12,505 nt of DNA, taken from assembly GCF_001949145.1 (NCBI RefSeq), contig NW_019091602.1, positions 572,012-584,516 on the forward strand, given 5' to 3'. Position numbers and translations under genes: made by a program. The notes under the pieces were generated by a model. That model saw only the letters and a list, made by a program, of their open reading frames with translations. It did no database searches and was not told the origin of the DNA. The stretch comes from Acanthaster planci (lineage: Eukaryota > Echinodermata > Asteroidea > Valvatida > Acanthasteridae). This document shows, one piece after another, positions 8,999 through 12,505 of the stretch (position 1 is its first letter; each line of letters begins with the position of its first letter).

Positions 8999-9017
8999 CA
9001 AAACTACACCAAAGATA
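8988..9017. repeat. Perfect 11-bp inverted repeat (hairpin), 8-nt loop
   Basis: TATCTTTGGTG (8988-8998) and CACCAAAGATA (9007-9017) pair perfectly around CAAAACTA. It lies at the left edge of the detectable plus-strand LINE coding remnant. There is no T-run for an RNA terminator. It could be chance, a structured RNA piece or a trace of a small insertion. Confidence 0.7.
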
Positions 9018-9161
9018 CTAATATTTTTGTCAGTACGAAGATATGGTTAATTTTAAATGATAAAGAAAAGCATAATCTAGTTCTGGGTGAGTTTCAGTCA
9101 CTTCTGTCGAGCTACACATTCTTTAGTCACCCTCACAAGACCCACCGTGGTGGAGGTGGTG

Positions 9162-9551
9162 GTGTGGGTGAGTTTGTTTCTGCATGCATTTGGGGGCCCT
9201 GAACAATAGAGGACGATAAGGTCCCCGATTGACAGAGCGTCCCCGATTGACAACTGTGTACAAAATATATGGGTGGTCTTCTAAAACAGTTATAGTACAA
9301 GCAAAAGAGGAACAATGGGGGGTCCCCAGTTGCAGGCAAATTCACACTTATGTGTGGGTGAGTTTGTATACACATTCAAATCGTGGACATATAACAATAT
9401 GGGACAATAGGGTCCACAGTTGCCGAAGAGTCCACGGTTGGAAAACGTGTACAGAACATATGGGAGGTCTTCCGAAAGGTTTAAGTATGAACAAAAAAGG
9501 AACAATAGGGAGTCCACGATTGAAGGCGTATACACACTCGTGTGTGTGAGG
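9162..9551 (+). mobile_element. Two head-to-tail 190-bp MITE-like units inserted in the LINE endonuclease
   Basis: GTGTGGGTGAGTTTGT starts at 9162 and again at 9352, and GTGTGTGAGGGG at 9542 begins a third, truncated start, so the period is exactly 190 bp. Shared blocks in each unit include GTGTACA-AATATATGGG-GGTCTT or a close variant and GGAACAAT. The second unit has terminal inverted repeats: 9362-9388 pairs with 9512-9537, with three mismatches and one gap, centred on TGTATAC and TCGTGGAC. The first unit's ends pair more weakly. A word like GTCCMCRRTTG recurs six times. Endonuclease coding lies on both sides (GGGVG to the left, GVTFSK to the right). Unit edges begin GTGTG(GG)TGAG, possibly a target duplication or part of the repeat. 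The open frames across the array are artefacts. Confidence 0.7.
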
Positions 9552-9658
9552 GGTGTTACATTCTCAAAGCTCGATCAAAAAGAAGTGGGAGTTTCGAGTC
9601 CTTTGAGTTTCTGGACTTGATCAGTGTGTACAGACCGTCTTCGTCTAAAGTGAATGAA

Positions 9659-9659
9659 N
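9659..9659. other. Ambiguous base N at a LINE frame break
   Basis: The single undetermined base lies where the plus-strand LINE frame changes from YRPSSSKVNE to LPTKKFLSEF. Removing it would keep both sides in one frame, so this particular break may be a sequencing artefact rather than a real mutation. Confidence 0.6.
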
Positions 9660-10639
9660 CTACCCACCAAGAAGTTCCTGTCTGAATTTTTATCTTTTTT
9701 GGAGTCTTCTGTTGTTACGAATTCTCATAATTGCTGAAGACTTTATCTTTCATATGGAGGATAATTCATCCTCTGAAGCGCGACAATTTGGCAAGCTCAT
9801 GCATTCAATGGTCCAGAAAGAGCATGTGTCACAGCCTAGAGCGCGGCCATACGCTCGACATTGTTATTACACATGCTAAGACGATTACCTCGATGGCTAT
9901 GATGTTGAGTCTTCGTTACCAACCGATCATGGTATCGTCAAATTCCAATTTCAATTGATTCGATCCTGTCCACAGAGGGTCACTTGTATGCGTCAGTCTT
10001 AATAACCGAGATGCGACAACAGAGGAGCTAGCTGCATCCATCTTAGAACATCTGTTGCCGTCATCGAACGACGCAAACATTCACCAGCTGGCAGATGACT
10101 ATAACACCAAATTGGCTACTGTGGTGGACGAGGTTGCTCCTTTAAAGGAGAAGACCATTACAAAGAAGCCAAGAGCAGCCAAGTTTAACGATATATCATG
10201 CTAAGAATTATGAAGATGAGAAATATGATCGACCAGTTTCAAATATCACTTTTCTAGGTGAGGGTATTGAGCGATTAGTTTTATCAGATTGACAAATATC
10301 CACCGGGGAACTCCATGTATCACAAATTTCAATCTGCCTTTCGTAAAGAGATGGCGCTTTTAATAGTTTTCAGTGATATTTTAATGGCGTTAGATAATCA
10401 TCTTGAGATGAGATTAGTTATGTTACTTATCTTCCGCATTCGATACGGTTGATCACAGTTTTCTACTGCGGATCCTGAACAAAAGATTCTTAACGCAAAG
10501 TCATGTTTATGATAGGCATCGGTTCTTTATGCTGAAAACCCGCCAATTACTCACTAAATGTTAAGTCTTTCAATGAAACAAGAAGCTAGCCTTTCGTCAA
10601 GGCCTTCGCTGCTGTGTTACAGTTTAACTGCAAAGCGGC

Positions 10640-10960
10640 TGGACCACATGCGCGAGTGGCGCAGCCACGAGGCCTTTTCCAATTTGTCAGGAATTTCTTG
10701 TGTTTTTCTCCATGATTTCGATTTTGCTACACCGTTGCATTGTTAGGCTATTGAAGCATGAGTACGCGGGCTCAATATTTCAAGCACTGCCGTTTTGCTT
10801 TGATCATTCGGTCTTGATGAACTGCTACTTGCTAGTGTTATTCCAACGTCAGCACCATCCCCCACCGACAAGCATCATAGTTGTCATCTCACCGCTTATT
10901 GCCCTATGGAAACATAGCGTAAGCTTTGGAGCTGATGCGTTTATTTCGGAGACTCATCTG
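10640..10960 (+). pseudogene. Decayed RecQ-like helicase fragment (motif I to Ia region)
   Basis: In the frame of 10700-10978 the peptide SIFQALPFCFD (from about 10772) is followed after a spacer by IIVVISPLIALWKHSVSFGA (10874-10933). RecQ-family helicases have motif I, GKS followed by a CYQ/FQ-LP block, then motif Ia V-V-x-SPL-I/L-ALM-x-DQV with a downstream L-x-x-G-x-x-A. Order, spacing and wording fit. The Walker A lysine region is degraded to HEYAGS, and Trp-Lys-His-Ser replaces the usual Met-x-Asp-Gln. Upstream in another frame, EAFSNLSGISCVFL (about 10668-10709) resembles the segment before motif I. Nothing of motifs II-VI follows. It begins about 80 bp after the last clear LINE codons. 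It could be part of a RecQ-bearing repeat family or an exon relic of a host gene. Confidence 0.5.
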
Positions 10961-10978
10961 CTTCAACTATTTACATGA

Positions 10979-12505
10979 GATTTATGAATAATGCATACAC
11001 AAGAAGCACGCGTCTTGCATTAATGTCCTAGACTCTCATTGGAACATCCTAACGGTTTCTTTTATTCTTGGGCTTTCTCAAGGAACCACTTAGCGATTGC
11101 GAAACGGTTTGTCAGTCGCGCAATGGTTGTAAACATACACGCCATCCTGCAACATTCAACAGTGCAGTGCAGTGCAATGCAGTGCACATCAAGCATGCTT
11201 ATTACACAATCAACGTAGTGATACCCTAGCTACAACTATCAGTATTCAAAGTGAAGCGGCCGTTTGTTCTAAGACATCAGCCATTGACAGTCTTTGAAAT
11301 ATGAAACTTTGGTTCCGCCATCATTTATGCAAGATTACCAAAACATTAGTGCGATCATGGTGAAAGAAAAAACACATACACACACATATATATAAACAAA
11401 ACGAAACTGTGGCTTACTATCAAACCTAGCAAATTACCGATCAAGCATATTTATGTAAGAGTATAGAACACACATTGTATTTTTTGTTACATTTTCCTTG
11501 CGAACTTTTACATTGAATGTTTGTTTTTAATTCTCCGATCGACCATTTGATATCACAAAAATTATAGGCAACGACGCACTTTAAATTTTCACTCTGGGTA
11601 ATTTATAGAATTAACACAAGTAAATAAAAACCACGTCAAATTTTTACACAGACTAGCATTGTGCAAACCCGACACTTTATGCAGTAAATAAAGCATTGTC
11701 TTATCTTATCAACCTTAATTGGTAATATACAGCGGAGTGGCCTTTCGATTGTTCAAGTGAATTGTAAACAAGCAAACAAAATTAATTGACGGCATTGACC
11801 TTATTTTATCACAAACACTTTTTGGATTCTCTTTTTCAATGAAAGCTACTAACCTACTATTTGTAGAATTTATACACCCATCACCATTGCACCACTAAAC
11901 ACTCAGGTTCTCTGATCCTCAGACTACTAAATCACCTTAATTAAAACTGACTAGAATTAACATCGGCAAATGCTAAATTATTGCTATTAAATTTGACACC
12001 AGCAAACATTTAGAAACGTATAAACGGCCCAACAAGTCATCTACTTAAGCGTACTGCCAACTGCATTAATCTGGCTAAATATTGTCCTAAGGGCCCATTT
12101 ACACAGCGAGTGGTAAAGTACATCCTACATAAAGTACATCGCGATATAAACCAACACCCTATAGGACAGTTGACAAAGAGAAGACAAACCGAGAAGGTCG
12201 GTAACAACGCAAGGGAAAATGGTCTTCACTACCAAGCTTTACATTTTCAACGGTCAAGATGAAAGTCGTTTTGTACGCCAATTTGCAGACTTTCCACAAT
12301 AAAAATAGCGCCCCATGAGAAGATTCGAAGCCTGGATTTGGAAGCGCTCGATCAGTCAGTCTTTTGATGTCATATAATTATTTGAAAAATCGCCCAGGTT
12401 TCTTAACACAGCAGCTTTCATTGCCCCCATTATTTGGTTTATTGTATCATAGTGTTAACAGTTACTGAAGACTGAAGTAAAAGCATTGTCTTCGAGTCCT
12501 TTTTT
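10979..12505. other. Right-hand region, no gene supported
   Basis: About 1.5 kb of AT-rich DNA without an open frame or domain I can support. It holds the pentamer microsatellite at 11161-11185, a short CA/TA run at about 11371-11394, and AATAAA words at 11687-11692 and 12298-12303 that cannot be tied to a gene. TAAAGTACATC occurs twice near 12115 and 12132. The block AAGCATTGTCTT occurs at 11691 and 12481, preceded by AGTAA in both, with three extra bases in the first. Confidence 0.5.
11161..11185 (+). repeat. Pentanucleotide microsatellite (AGTGC)5
   Basis: Five tandem AGTGC units with one variant (AATGC in the fourth). TGCAGTGCA-like words make it locally able to fold, but it is best read as a simple repeat. 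Confidence 0.85.

Larger units (their letters stand above)
8999..10564 (+). pseudogene. Second CR1/L2-group LINE remnant: endonuclease, linker and partial reverse transcriptase
   Basis: The same polyprotein type is recognisable on the + strand, badly broken. Endonuclease pieces are TKIWL (9035-9049, where ETWL is usual) and HKTHRGGGGGVG ending at 9169. A foreign block follows at 9162-9551, then FESFEFLDLISVYRPSSSK at about 9590-9645. Next come KKFLSEFLSFLESS and EDFIFHMEDNSSSEARQFGK from 9736, where GDFN has lost its Asn, and then GHTLDIVITH. The linker has LADDYNTKLATVVDEVAPLK near 10090-10145. After an internal deletion the reverse transcriptase begins with RPVSNITFLG, then FQSAFRKE and ILMALDN. 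FDTVDHSFLLRIL lies in another frame, open at 10427-10564. The frame change falls on the motif A block before FDTVDH, where the catalytic Asp codon appears lost. The YADD region and 3' end are not recognisable. Confidence 0.85.

Noticed and set aside
9133-9549. Overlapping open frames on both strands
   Set aside because: They are translations of the 190-bp tandem units; their mutual similarity reflects DNA repeats, not protein.
12484-12505. TCTTCGAGTCC followed by a T-run, resembling a tRNA B box and Pol III terminator
   Set aside because: No A box, cloverleaf or acceptor stem could be found at the proper distance upstream, and the window ends there.
1-12505. CRISPR array or prokaryotic operon
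   Set aside because: The tandem repeats have no short regular repeat-spacer pattern, and no ribosome-binding-site-led gene clusters were seen; the content is clearly animal.

Overview
The window looks like nuclear DNA of a marine invertebrate. It is AT-rich, mostly non-coding and crowded with decayed repeats. Three things fit an echinoderm or hemichordate best, though the species cannot be read from the sequence: CR1/L2-group LINE remnants (one with a decayed 2A-like peptide motif, a trait first described from sea urchin elements), a hAT-type MITE whose end starts CAGTGGCGTATC, and scattered TAGGCCT words. There is no sign of bacterial gene organisation.

Layout. Positions 1-1183 carry a large imperfect inverted repeat (arms 1-136 and 989-1183) around an AT-rich spacer, followed by a tandem repeat of about 189 bp (1190-1560). 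The one convincing intact gene is a single-exon secreted C1q-domain protein (2264-2809, + strand). From 2810 to about 4600 no gene is supported. 4604-5339 shows three short, polar, coding-like stretches on the + strand that I cannot identify. 5820-6082 is a 263-bp non-autonomous hAT element with a perfect 8-bp target-site duplication. 6231-6515 is a diverged 170-bp tandem duplication.

The right half is transposon wreckage. A CR1/L2-group LINE lies on the minus strand (8566 to 6541). It keeps a hydrophobic N-terminus, a decayed 2A-like site, an AP endonuclease, a linker and the first part of reverse transcriptase, where it stops abruptly. A second, more broken LINE of the same group lies on the + strand (about 8999-10564), so the two are head to head. 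The second is interrupted in its endonuclease by two head-to-tail 190-bp units; the second unit has clear terminal inverted repeats. Just after it is a decayed fragment of a RecQ-like helicase (about 10640-10960). The last 1.5 kb holds no gene I can support, only microsatellites and short repeats.

The genes do not form a system. One host gene (C1q-like, probably innate immune recognition) sits beside a nested transposon graveyard. The most unusual items are the decayed 2A-like motif, the paired 190-bp units inside the second LINE, the long inverted repeat and the RecQ-like fragment.
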